Assembly: GCA_018825305.1 (NCBI GenBank)
Contig: JAHJEO010000016.1
Span: forward strand, 186,001-250,000
Length of the DNA: 64,000 bases
Direction: 5' to 3'
Source of the DNA: Gammaproteobacteria bacterium
GTDB lineage: Bacteria > Pseudomonadota > Gammaproteobacteria > Burkholderiales > Rhodocyclaceae
The position numbers were made by a program, and so were the translations under genes. The notes under the pieces are model-generated. The model saw nothing but the letters and a program-made list of their open reading frames with translations, did no database searches and was not told the DNA's origin. The stretch's first letter is position 1, and each line of letters begins with the position of its first letter. Positions 35,407 to 44,768 of this stretch are shown one piece after another.

Positions 35407-35777
35407 CAGCCGGCGCCGGCGTGAAGATCGTCCATGTCGCAGCCGAGCGCGGCGGCCAGCTTTGCCAGCAGGTCGGCGGACGGCTTCGCCTTGCCGTGCT
35501 CGATCATCGACAGCATCTGCTGCGTCACGCCGCACGCATCCGCAAGCGCCTGCAGCGTCAGGCCGCGATATTCGCGCCAGACTCTGAGCGGCGCCTCGCC
35601 GGCCAGTCGGCGCTCGACGAATTCCAGCGGGAACGTTTCCTCGTTGCGTGCCCGGGCATCCTTCACGTCGGCGACGTCCTGCAGTTCTTCGAGCCTGGCC
35701 AGCAGGGCCATCCACTCGGTCATCGGTACGACGGCAAAGGCCGGCTTCCCGTCTTGCTCAATGATCTGTGCACTCAT
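35406..35777 (-). CDS. XRE-family antitoxin-like regulator
   Basis: YRGLTLQALADACGVTQQMLSMIEHGKAKPSADLLAKLAAALGC; stop overlaps start of EgtB-like gene. Confidence 0.88.
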   Translation of the reverse strand: MSAQIIEQDGKPAFAVVPMTEWMALLARLEELQDVADVKDARARNEETFPLEFVERRLAGEAPLRVWREYRGLTLQALADACGVTQQMLSMIEHGKAKPSADLLAKLAAALGCDMDDLHAGAG

Positions 35778-35836
35778 TTGTACGCATCTCCTCTCGTGGC
35801 GATCTTCAGTACCAGCAATATCAACTCGCCAGAGGT

Positions 35837-35861
35837 CGCCGTCCCGCCAGCGCCGACTTTT
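35837..35861 (-). repeat. Dispersed motif, exact core, abutting higA stop codon
   Basis: CGCCGTCCCGCCAGCGCCGACTTTT on + strand. Confidence 0.9.
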
Positions 35862-36151
35862 CAGGCGGCCAGCCGCTCGATGGCCTCCAGCGCCGCGCCG
35901 GCCTTGGCCATGGCCTCTTCCGTGTCGTAATCCGCCTGCAGGCCGAGCCAGAAGCCGGGCGTGGTGCCCAGCGCACGCGCCAGGCGCAAGGCGGTGTCCG
36001 CCGTGATCGCGCGCCGTCCGGCACAGATTTCGCCGATGCGGATCGGCTGCACGCCGATGGTCTTGGCCAGACGGTACTGGCTGATGCCCAGTGGATCGAG
36101 GAACTCTTCCTTCAGCACTTCGCCGGGATGGATGTTGGGTAGCCGTTTCAT
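35861..36151 (-). CDS. higA: HigA-family antitoxin
   Basis: NIHPGEVLKEEFLDPLGISQYRLAKTIGVQPIRIGEICAGRRAITADTALRLARALG. Confidence 0.94.
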   Translation of the reverse strand: MKRLPNIHPGEVLKEEFLDPLGISQYRLAKTIGVQPIRIGEICAGRRAITADTALRLARALGTTPGFWLGLQADYDTEEAMAKAGAALEAIERLAA

Positions 36152-36162
36152 ATGGCCTCCTG

Positions 36163-36444
36163 TCAGTGATAGTCGCAAATCTCGACGTGTTCGGCATTGC
36201 CCTCGTTCCAGACGAAGCACACACGCCACTGATCGTTGATGCGGATGCTGTGCTGGCCGGCGCGGTCGCCGGAAAGCAACTCCAGCCGGTTGTTCGGCGG
36301 CACCCGCAGATCGTCGAGCCGACGCGCGTTGGCAATCATCCGCAACTTGCGCCGCGCCACGGCCTGGATCTGATTTGGCAGTTTCCGGGTGAACAGGCCG
36401 TTCCAGATGCTTTCGGTGGCGTCGTCGTGGAACGAGGCAATCAT
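36163..36444 (-). CDS. higB: HigB/RelE-family toxin
   Basis: LDDLRVPPNNRLELLSGDRAGQHSIRINDQWRVCFVW; directly upstream of higA. Confidence 0.93.
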   Translation of the reverse strand: MIASFHDDATESIWNGLFTRKLPNQIQAVARRKLRMIANARRLDDLRVPPNNRLELLSGDRAGQHSIRINDQWRVCFVWNEGNAEHVEICDYH

Positions 36445-36532
36445 GAAGCAAAGCGTATCGCAACGCGATAATATCGTCAAGCGACAAGTTTGTGGCAGGG
36501 ATGCCATGAGTGTTTTGGGCGACAATGCTCCC

Positions 36533-39424
36533 ATGACACCCGAGAAGTTCATCGCCCTCTGGCGCGACAACCCGCTCACCGAGCGCGCCGGTGCGCAGGG
36601 CCACTTCGACGACCTGTGCGAGCTGCTCGGCGTTGACAAGCCGCGCGATCCCGACAACTACTGCTTCGAGCGCGGCGCCGCCAAGGCCAGCGGCCCCGAA
36701 GGCAATCGCGGCTGGGCCGACGTCTGGAAGCGCGGCCATTTCGGCTGGGAAAACAAGCGGCCGGGGCGCGACCTGCGCGCCGCGCTGAAGCAGCTCACCG
36801 ACTACGCGCTGGAGCTTGAAAATCCCCCGCTGCTCGTCGTCTCCGACCGCGAACGCATCGAGATCCACACCGCCTTCACCGGTTATCCCGACGAGCCGCG
36901 CCGCATCGCCATCGCCGACATCGGCGCGCCCGAAAACCTGCAGACCCTGCGCTGGGTCTTCACCGAGCCCGAGAAGCTGCGCCCGGTCAAGTCGCTTGCC
37001 GCCATCACCGAGGAAGCCGCCGGCCAGTTCGGCGCGCTGGCCGAGACGCTGCGCGGCCGCGGGCAGGAAAGCCATGCCGTCGCCCACTTCCTCATCCAGT
37101 GCCTGTTCTGCATGTTCGCCGAGGATGAAGGCCTGCTGCCGCGCGGGGTCTTCACCGGGCTGCTGACCAAGGCGGCGAGCGACCCGACGCGTGCCGCCAA
37201 CCGGCTGACTGCGCTGTTCGCCGCCATGCGCGACGGTGGCGACTACGGCGACGAGACCATCGCCTGGTTCAACGGCGGCCTGTTCGCGGTCGTTGCCGTG
37301 CCGCCGCTCGAAGCCTCGGACGTCGCCGCCCTGCAGCGTGCCGCCGACATGGACTGGCGCAACATCGACCCCTCGATCTTCGGCACCCTGTTCGAGCGCG
37401 GGCTCAACCCGGCCAAGCGCTCGCAGCTCGGCGCGCACTACACCGACCCGGCGACCATCATGCGGCTGGTCGAGCCGGTCGTCGTGCGGCCCTTGAGCGT
37501 CGAATGGCGGGCCGCGAAGGAGCGCATCGTCGCCGCGCTCCGGAAGTCGAAGAAGAAGAAGGACAAGGCCTATAACGATGCCGCCGCCATCTTTCAGCAC
37601 CACCTCGAACGCCTGCGCAACTACCGCGTGCTCGACGCCGCCTGCGGCAGCGGCAACTTCCTCTACCTCGCCCTCAAGGCGCTGAAAGACCTCGAACGCC
37701 GGGCCAACACGGAGGCCGAGGCGCTGGGTCTGGAACGGCATATCAACATCGAAGTCTCGCCCGCCAACGTGCTGGGCATCGAGCTCGACCCCTACGCCGC
37801 CGAGCTTGCCCGCGTCACCGTCTGGATCGGCGAAATCCAGTGGATGCTGCGGAACGGCTATCCCTACGCCACGCAGCCCATCCTCAAGCCGCTCGACACC
37901 ATCGAATGCCGCGACGCGCTGATAGAAAAAGTTCCCGCAGGGACGCAGAGCGCTGGCGCTGGCGGCACGGCGGTCGAGGCCGAATGGCCCGCCTGCGACG
38001 CCATCGTCGGCAATCCGCCCTTCCTCGGCGACAAGAAGATGCGCGGCGAACTCGGCGACGACTACACCGACACCCTGCGCAAGTGCTACGCCGGTCGCGT
38101 ACCGGGCGGTGCGGATTTCGTCACCTACTGGTTCGAGAAGGCGCGGGCGCAGATCGAAGCTGACAAATGCACGGCGGCCGGCCTGGTCGCCACCAACTCG
38201 ATTCGCGGCGGCGCCAACCGCAAGGTTCTGGATCGCATTGCCGCCAGCGGCCGCATCTTCGAGGCGTGGAGCGACGAGGCATGGATCAACGAAGGTGCAG
38301 CGGTGCGGGTGTCGCTGGTGGCGTTTGGCAAAGGTGAAGCCTCAAGGCTGGATGGAAAAGAAACGCAAGTCATTCATTCCGACCTGACGGCTAGCGAAAA
38401 CTCCAACCTGACGACAGCGCAAAGGCTCGTCGAGAATGCGGGCGTATGTTTCGAGGGCATCAAGAAGTATGGGCCGTTCGATGTTCCCGGTGAAACCGCC
38501 CGCGCTTGGCTGGCGTTAGGCGGCAACCCAAACGGTCGACCAAACGCCAATGTGCTGCGCCCGTGGATCAACGCCACCGACGTGGTGCGCAGCGACTCTG
38601 ATACTTGGGTCATCGACTTCACCGGCCTGACGGAAAGCGAGGCTGCCCTTTACGAAGCGCCGTTCGAGCATGCGCGGAGCAATGTGCAACCGGCACGTGC
38701 GCAGGATCGCAACGCGAAAACCCGTACTCAGTGGTGGCTCTACGAGCGTCCGCGTCTTGAATTACGCAAGGCCATCGAGGTACTACCGCGCTACATCGTC
38801 ACGCCTGTGGTTGCCAAGCACCGCATTTTTGCGTGGCGATCCTCGCCCACGCTCGCCATGAATCTGCTGGACGTCGTCGCCCGCGCCGACGACGCCACCT
38901 TCGGCGTCCTGCATTCGCGCTTCCACGAGCTCTGGTCGCTGCGGCTCGGCACCTCGCTCGAAGATCGCCCGCGCTACACCCCGACCACCACCTTCGAGAC
39001 CTTCCCCTTTCCGGCCGGCCTGACGCCGCGCGACACGGCAACTGTGGCCGGCCAGCCGGCGCCGCCGTGCATGGCGGCGCAGATTCCCGCCGCCAACATC
39101 GCCGCCGCCGCGCGGCGCCTGAACGAACTGCGCGACAACTGGCTCAACCCGCCGGAATGGACCGAGCGCATCGCCGAGGTCGTGCCCGGCTACCCCGACC
39201 GCATCGTCGCCAGGCCCGGCCATGAGGCCGAGCTGAAGAAGCGCACCCTGACCAAGCTCTACAACACCCGCCCGGCGTGGCTGGCCAATGCGCACCAGGC
39301 GCTCGACGCGGCAGTGGCCGCGGCCTATGGCTGGGCGGATTACACGGCGGAAATGCCGGACGAGGAAATCCTGCGGCGCCTGCTGCTGCTGAATCAGGAG
39401 CGCAAGGCCGCCGAGGCGAAATGA
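36533..39424 (+). CDS. MmeI-like (Type IIG/IIL) restriction-modification fusion protein
   Basis: D-x9-ExK nuclease motif (DVWKRGHFGWENK), VLDAACGSGNFLYLAL, NPPFLGDKKMRGELGDDY, VATNSIRGGANR. Confidence 0.9.
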   Translation: MTPEKFIALWRDNPLTERAGAQGHFDDLCELLGVDKPRDPDNYCFERGAAKASGPEGNRGWADVWKRGHFGWENKRPGRDLRAALKQLTDYALELENPPLLVVSDRERIEIHTAFTGYPDEPRRIAIADIGAPENLQTLRWVFTEPEKLRPVKSLAAITEEAAGQFGALAETLRGRGQESHAVAHFLIQCLFCMFAEDEGLLPRGVFTGLLTKAASDPTRAANRLTALFAAMRDGGDYGDETIAWFNGGLFAVVAVPPLEASDVAALQRAADMDWRNIDPSIFGTLFERGLNPAKRSQLGAHYTDPATIMRLVEPVVVRPLSVEWRAAKERIVAALRKSKKKKDKAYNDAAAIFQHHLERLRNYRVLDAACGSGNFLYLALKALKDLERRANTEAEALGLERHINIEVSPANVLGIELDPYAAELARVTVWIGEIQWMLRNGYPYATQPILKPLDTIECRDALIEKVPAGTQSAGAGGTAVEAEWPACDAIVGNPPFLGDKKMRGELGDDYTDTLRKCYAGRVPGGADFVTYWFEKARAQIEADKCTAAGLVATNSIRGGANRKVLDRIAASGRIFEAWSDEAWINEGAAVRVSLVAFGKGEASRLDGKETQVIHSDLTASENSNLTTAQRLVENAGVCFEGIKKYGPFDVPGETARAWLALGGNPNGRPNANVLRPWINATDVVRSDSDTWVIDFTGLTESEAALYEAPFEHARSNVQPARAQDRNAKTRTQWWLYERPRLELRKAIEVLPRYIVTPVVAKHRIFAWRSSPTLAMNLLDVVARADDATFGVLHSRFHELWSLRLGTSLEDRPRYTPTTTFETFPFPAGLTPRDTATVAGQPAPPCMAAQIPAANIAAAARRLNELRDNWLNPPEWTERIAEVVPGYPDRIVARPGHEAELKKRTLTKLYNTRPAWLANAHQALDAAVAAAYGWADYTAEMPDEEILRRLLLLNQERKAAEAK

Positions 39425-39513
39425 TCGCCGTGCCGCCGCCCCGATCTTGTCGTAGCATCGGCGGCTTGTCCGGCGCCGGCGGCGCCCAACTTCTGCCCGG
39501 AGTGTGCCTTCAC

Positions 39514-40578
39514 ATGTTCGCGATTCGTGCCCGGTCGGTGACCGGTTTCATGGCTTTGCTGCTTTTTCCGCTGGCCGCGCTGGCCGGCTTTGCCGAGGCG
39601 CTGACGGCCTACCAGGTTAGGGACTACGCCACCGCCATCGATGAATCCCGCGCGGCTGCCGCGGCCGGCGACGCTCGCGGCAGCTTCCTGCTGGGGGTGA
39701 TGATCCAGAACGGCCAGGGCGTCGCCGCGAATTCGGGCGAGGCGGCGGCCCTGTATGAAAAGGCGGTGCAGGGCGGGGTGGTCGGCGCCTTCTCGAAGCT
39801 GGCGCAGCTCTACGCCCGCGGCGATGGCGTGGCGAAGGACCTGGCCAAGGCACTGGCCCTGGCACGCCGCGGCGCCCAGGCGGGCGATCCGGAGGCCACC
39901 TTCTTCCTGCATGTCCTGCTGACCGCGGGGCCGCTCGGCTACCTCGATGCGGCCGGCAAGCCGGACCATGCGAAATACCGGCAATTGGCGGCACGGCCGG
40001 TGGGCGAGCGCGGCAGTGACGTGGAGGCCCGGGACGCGCTGTATTGGGCGGCGGCCAAGGGCTATCCGCTGGCGGTGATGTCGCTCGCCCTGACGCTCGG
40101 CGGCACGGTGGGTGACGGCAATCGCGAGCGCATGCTGGCGGCGCTGGCCAAGCTTCCCGGCCACACCAATCAGGCATTGAAGAACTACGAACAGGTCGCC
40201 CGCCACATCGAGCGCCTGGGCACGAGCTACACCAGTCCGCAGCTGTTCCTCGATTCGCAAGTCACGCAGATGGTGGCGGGCACGGTCCAGACCTGCGGCA
40301 TTCGCGATCCGAAGAGTGCCGAGCGGGCGCCGCTGGCGGAGCTCGTCGCCGTCGCGATCTCCAAACCGGTCAGCGGTGCGGCGTATCTGCCGAGCAAGGT
40401 CGCCGGCAACGAGCGTGCCTACCTGCTTGCCGGCGAGTGGGAAGAACGCTGGACCTACCGCGGTTGCGGCAAGACGGCGGACGTCACGGTCAGGTTCATG
40501 GCCGACGGCCTCGGCGGCGCCTTCATGACCTCGGCGCAAAAGCTGCAGCCCGGCGCCGCGCCGGCAACCGCGCTCTAG
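39514..40578 (+). CDS. SEL1/TPR-repeat secreted protein
   Basis: Signal peptide; AAALYEKAVQGGVVGAFSKLAQLYARGDGVAKDLAKALALARRGAQAGDPEA. Confidence 0.8.
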   Translation: MFAIRARSVTGFMALLLFPLAALAGFAEALTAYQVRDYATAIDESRAAAAAGDARGSFLLGVMIQNGQGVAANSGEAAALYEKAVQGGVVGAFSKLAQLYARGDGVAKDLAKALALARRGAQAGDPEATFFLHVLLTAGPLGYLDAAGKPDHAKYRQLAARPVGERGSDVEARDALYWAAAKGYPLAVMSLALTLGGTVGDGNRERMLAALAKLPGHTNQALKNYEQVARHIERLGTSYTSPQLFLDSQVTQMVAGTVQTCGIRDPKSAERAPLAELVAVAISKPVSGAAYLPSKVAGNERAYLLAGEWEERWTYRGCGKTADVTVRFMADGLGGAFMTSAQKLQPGAAPATAL

Positions 40579-40635
40579 CCGTTCCGGCCCGACCATGTAC
40601 ATGACCGCCGCCAGGAATGGCCAGCCGCCGCATCC

Positions 40636-41787
40636 ATGGAACTGATCAACCCCCGTACCTTCCTCGTCGTCGCCAACCTGCTCGGCCTGCTGTGCGCGCT
40701 GGTGTTGTGGGTGCAGGCGCGCAGCTTTCCCGACGACATCCTCGGCCTGCGCGACTGGGCCAGGGCGGTGTTCCTGATCGCCTGCGCCTCGGGGCTGGCC
40801 TCGATGCGCGCCGTGTTGCCCGACGCCGTCGCCATCATCCTGGCGAGCGGACTGCTGCTGCTCGGGCAGTTCCTGCTGGTGATCGGCCTGTTGCGTTTCA
40901 ACGGCCGCGAGCCGCACTGGCGGCCGACGCTCGACGCGATCGGGGCGGTGCTGATCGTCATCACCTGGCTGACCTACGGCAGCCACAGCTACCAGGGGCG
41001 GATCTTCCTGATGGCGCTGGCGCACATCGGCTTCTTTTCGTTCGGCGCCGTGCTGGCCTGGCAGGCGGAGCCAAAGGGTTTCGGCAGCCGCTTCCTCAGC
41101 GTGGTCTTCCTGCTCGGTGCGGCCATCGCCATCTGGCGGCTGACGACGCTGTCGGCGACGGTCGTCGATGCCGACGAAATCTTCGACTACAGCCTGATCC
41201 AGCAGGTCTATCTCGGCATGTTCTCGCTCGGGGTGCTTGGCCTGTCGATCGGCTTCATCCTGCTGGCCAACGACCGCCTGCGCGTCGAGCTGGAGTTCAT
41301 GGCGACGCGCGACCCGATGACCGGCCTGTTCAACCGCCGCGCCTTCTTCGCCCGCGCCGAAACCGAGTGGGCCCGCAGCCTGCGTTCCGGGCGGCCGCTG
41401 GCGGTGATCACCTCGGACATCGATTTCTTCAAGAAGATCAACGACAGTCGCGGCCATCATGTCGGCGACCTCGTCATCAAGGACTACGCCACGCGCTCGG
41501 CCCGCACGCTGCGCCTGCCGGACATCCTGGCCCGATTCGGCGGCGAGGAGTTCGTGCTGCTGCTGCCCGATACCGCCCTGGACGAGGCGCTGCAGGTGGC
41601 GGAACGGATTCGCCAGGACATCGCGGATCACCGCGAGCCGGCGCTGCCGCCCTACACGGTGAGCCTGGGCGTGGCCGTGGCGCAGGGCAAGGCCGGGCAG
41701 GCGGCCGACATCCAGGCGCTGATCGCCGAGGCCGATGCGGCGCTCTATCGCGCCAAGCAGCGCGGCCGCAATCGCGTCGAAACTTAG
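40636..41787 (+). CDS. Membrane diguanylate cyclase (GGDEF)
   Basis: DPMTGLFNRRAFF, DIDFFKKIND, RFGGEEFVLLLP. Confidence 0.94.
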   Translation: MELINPRTFLVVANLLGLLCALVLWVQARSFPDDILGLRDWARAVFLIACASGLASMRAVLPDAVAIILASGLLLLGQFLLVIGLLRFNGREPHWRPTLDAIGAVLIVITWLTYGSHSYQGRIFLMALAHIGFFSFGAVLAWQAEPKGFGSRFLSVVFLLGAAIAIWRLTTLSATVVDADEIFDYSLIQQVYLGMFSLGVLGLSIGFILLANDRLRVELEFMATRDPMTGLFNRRAFFARAETEWARSLRSGRPLAVITSDIDFFKKINDSRGHHVGDLVIKDYATRSARTLRLPDILARFGGEEFVLLLPDTALDEALQVAERIRQDIADHREPALPPYTVSLGVAVAQGKAGQAADIQALIAEADAALYRAKQRGRNRVET

Positions 41788-42377
41788 CTTCGCGGGTCGC
41801 GCGGCGGCGCTTCGCCGAAATCGCGCCGCAGCTGCTCCAGGTCACGGCGGTAACTCTCGGCGTCGCCGTGGTCGAAGAACTTCGGGTAGTGCTCGTGCGC
41901 GGCCAGCAGCCGGCGCGCGTGCTTGATCGGGCACCAGTACTGCTCGGTGCGCGCCGCGACTTCGCGGGCGTAGGCGGCGACGCCGTTGCCGTAGGAGCAA
42001 TAGAAGCAGTTGAACTTCTCGATGAGGTTCAGGTACGGCAGGTCTTCGCGGTCGAACACCAGGTAGTCGGCGCGGCGCACCCGGGGGATGCCATAGACCG
42101 GGAAGCAGACGAACTGGTAGAGCGTGACGAACAGGTCCATCAGCAGGAAGGGGATCCAGCCGAGATAGATGACCGGTGCGGTCAGCAGCACCAGCGGGCG
42201 CGCGCGCAGCACGAAGCGCAGCAGCCCTTCCTTGTAGCGCTTCTGCTGCCGCAGGAACTCGCCGGCCAGCCGCAGCCGCTGCTGTTCGAGGTCGAGGCGC
42301 GCCTGGCGGTAGACCTCTTCCACCTCGTCCTGCATGGCCTGGATGCGAGCCAGCAGTTCGTCCAGATGTTGCCTCAT
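41784..42377 (-). CDS. Conserved membrane protein of unknown function
   Basis: Coiled coil then TM region; EKFNCFYCSYGNGVAAYAREVAARTEQYWCPIKHA; stop overlaps GGDEF gene stop. Confidence 0.75.
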   Translation of the reverse strand: MRQHLDELLARIQAMQDEVEEVYRQARLDLEQQRLRLAGEFLRQQKRYKEGLLRFVLRARPLVLLTAPVIYLGWIPFLLMDLFVTLYQFVCFPVYGIPRVRRADYLVFDREDLPYLNLIEKFNCFYCSYGNGVAAYAREVAARTEQYWCPIKHARRLLAAHEHYPKFFDHGDAESYRRDLEQLRRDFGEAPPRDPRS

Positions 42378-42461
42378 CCTGCGTCCCTCGTTTTTTTGCC
42401 GTTGCGGCAGGGGCGCAGTATGCGCTGTTGCGAAGCGGCTGTCCCGGGCGTGCCGTTCCTG

Positions 42462-43808
42462 CTATGCGAGGAAGGAGTGGCCGAGCCCGAACAGGGCGCA
42501 GACGCCGATGACCCGCATGATGTCGGCCTTGTACTTCCACAGCGCAACGAAGGAGGCGATGGCGATGACCACCGGCAGCCAGTCGAATGGCCCGGTGAAG
42601 GGCGCCGCTTCGGTGGCCCTGGGCCAGAAGGTATGCCAGGCGAAGAAGGTGGCGAGGTTGATGATCACGCCGACCACGGCGGCCGTGATCGCGGTGAGCG
42701 GGGCGGTGAACTTCAATTCGCCGCGCGTGGCCTCGACCAGCGGGCCACCGGCGATGATGAACCAGAAACTGGGCAGGAAGGTGAAGAAGGTTGCCACCGT
42801 CGCGCCGGCGAGGCCCGCTCCGACGGGGTTGGCGAATATCGCCTTGGTCACGCCGCCGACATAGCCGACCCAGGTGACGATCATGATCAGTGGTCCCGGC
42901 GTGGTTTCGCCCAGCGCCAGGCCGTCCATCATCTGCGGGCCGCTGAGCCAGCCGAAGTGCTCGACCGCGCCCTGATAGACATAGGGCAGCACGGCGTAGG
43001 CGCCGCCGATGGTGAGGAAGGCCGCCTTGGTGAAGAACTCGCCCATGTCGAACAGCGTGCCGCTGCCCGTCAGCGCCAACAGCGCGGCGCCGCCGATGGC
43101 GAGGAAGACCAGCGTGGTCAGCGCCAGCCTGACCCAGGAAAACCTGGCATGCGGCGGCGGCGGCGTGTCGTCGTCGATCAGTGCCGGGCCGTACTGCTTG
43201 TGGCTGGCACCGTGGCCGCCGCCGGCCTTGAACTTGGCCGGCATCAGCTTGCCTCCGATGGCGCCGAGGATGGCCGCCGCCAGCACGATCCAGGGGAAGT
43301 CGATCTTGAAGAAGAAGATGCCGACGAAGGCCAGCGCGGCGATGCCGAACAGCAGTTCGTTCTTGATCGCCCGCGAGCCGATGCGCCACGCGGCGAACAG
43401 CACCACGGCGACCACCGCCGGCTTGATGCCGTAGAAGATTCCGGCTACCTGCGGCACGTCGCCCCAGGCCAGGTAGATGCCCGCCAGCGCAGAAAGCAGC
43501 ACGAAGGCCGGCAGGAAGAACAGGATGCCGGCGGTCAGCGCACCCTTGACGCCGTGCATCAGCCAGCTGATGTAGATGGCGAGCTGGATCGCCTCCGGCC
43601 CCGGCAGCAGCATGCAGTAGTTGAGCGCGTGCAGGTAGCGGTGCTCGGAGATCCAGCGGCGGCGCTCGACCAGTTCCTGGTGCATCATCGAAATCTGCCC
43701 GGCGGGGCCGCCGAAGCTGATGAAGCCGAGCTTGAGCCAGTACTTGAAGGCTTCGCCGAGCGTCGGCGCCGGTGGCGGCGTGGTGGGGATGGCGGCGTCA
43801 GGCATCAT
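42462..43808 (-). CDS. chrA: Chromate transporter
   Basis: KLGFISFGGPAGQISMMHQELVERRRWISEHRYLHALNYCMLLPGPEA. Confidence 0.96.
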   Translation of the reverse strand: MMPDAAIPTTPPPAPTLGEAFKYWLKLGFISFGGPAGQISMMHQELVERRRWISEHRYLHALNYCMLLPGPEAIQLAIYISWLMHGVKGALTAGILFFLPAFVLLSALAGIYLAWGDVPQVAGIFYGIKPAVVAVVLFAAWRIGSRAIKNELLFGIAALAFVGIFFFKIDFPWIVLAAAILGAIGGKLMPAKFKAGGGHGASHKQYGPALIDDDTPPPPHARFSWVRLALTTLVFLAIGGAALLALTGSGTLFDMGEFFTKAAFLTIGGAYAVLPYVYQGAVEHFGWLSGPQMMDGLALGETTPGPLIMIVTWVGYVGGVTKAIFANPVGAGLAGATVATFFTFLPSFWFIIAGGPLVEATRGELKFTAPLTAITAAVVGVIINLATFFAWHTFWPRATEAAPFTGPFDWLPVVIAIASFVALWKYKADIMRVIGVCALFGLGHSFLA

Positions 43809-44745
43809 TGCCCTCCTGCTGGTAGTTTTTGTAGAGGCCGTCGAAGACGCGGCCGGCTGCGTCGAGCAGTTGATCGTCGTTTGGCGCTGCCGCGCGCAGG
43901 CCGGCCAGCACGGCCTCGATGCCTGCCGCTTCAGCCACCGCCGCCCCGCCCTCGTTCACCAGGTCCAGGCAATGCACGATGGCGCCGATGCGGGCGAGGG
44001 CGGGGTCGGCATCGAGGCCGAAGCTGGCCGCCAGCACTTCGAAGCTGACGCGTTCCGGTGCATTGCCGGTGGCGGCGATGTGGGTGAAGGCCGCGCCGTC
44101 GAAGTCGAAGCCGAGCGCGTCGGCCGGGCAGTCGGCGGGTGTGGCCAGCCAGAGGAACTTCGCCTCGCGGTCGATGAAGCGGCGGATCAGCCAGGCCGAT
44201 GCCATGCGATCGACCCAGAGCTGCTTGCGCGTGGCCCAGGTCCGCCCGCAAAAGTCGGCGCTGGCGAGACGGCGGATTTCGCCGCCGGCCGGGCGCGGTT
44301 CGCCCGGGGCCAGGCGCGCGGCGAGGTCATCCAGCGCCTGACGCGCCTGATCCTGCGCGGCGCCGGGGAAGTAGTCGGCGGCGGCCAGTTGGGTAAGTTC
44401 ACGCGTCAGCCGCCGCAGGGTCTTGTCGTCGGTCGTCGCCTCGTGGGTAGCCGCGATCAGCGCGCCGTACTCGGTGCCGCGGTCGAACAGCTGGCGGAAG
44501 CTTTCGTCCTGCGCGGCGTCGGCCGCGATGTGCAGCACCTCGGCGCTGCCGTCGGCTGCGCGCACTTCGTCGGCCAGCGCGCGCAGTGCCGCGCTCGTCG
44601 CCTCGCGCGCCGGCAACAGATAGACTCCGTCGCGCAAAGTGGCGGCGCCCAGTGCCTTGACGGCGCGCCACAGCCGCATGCGCGCGGCGGTGTTGCGCGA
44701 GGGCAGGGTAGTGACGAGGGTGAGCCATTCGACCAGCTGAAGCAT
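43798..44745 (-). CDS. chrB: Chromate resistance protein ChrB
   Basis: WLTLVTTLPSRNTAARMRLWRAVKALGAATLRDGVYLLP; RTWATRKQLWVDRMASAWLIRRFID. Confidence 0.93.
   Translation of the reverse strand: MLQLVEWLTLVTTLPSRNTAARMRLWRAVKALGAATLRDGVYLLPAREATSAALRALADEVRAADGSAEVLHIAADAAQDESFRQLFDRGTEYGALIAATHEATTDDKTLRRLTRELTQLAAADYFPGAAQDQARQALDDLAARLAPGEPRPAGGEIRRLASADFCGRTWATRKQLWVDRMASAWLIRRFIDREAKFLWLATPADCPADALGFDFDGAAFTHIAATGNAPERVSFEVLAASFGLDADPALARIGAIVHCLDLVNEGGAAVAEAAGIEAVLAGLRAAAPNDDQLLDAAGRVFDGLYKNYQQEGNDA
44250..44275 (+). repeat. Dispersed motif, exact core, in chrB
   Basis: AAAAGTCGGCGCTGGCGAGACGGCGG. Confidence 0.9.
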
Positions 44746-44761
44746 GTAGAGTAATCTACAT
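44744..44761. promoter_or_regulatory. Palindromic operator-like element overlapping the chrB start codon
   Basis: ATGTAGA-GTAA-TCTACAT. Confidence 0.6.
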
Positions 44762-44768
44762 CAATGTT

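Noticed and set aside
39394-41631. 745-aa minus-strand ORF
   Set aside because: Antisense shadow of the SEL1 and GGDEF genes.
40617-44048. 1143-aa plus-strand ORF
   Set aside because: Out-of-frame and antisense shadow over GGDEF, chrA and chrB.
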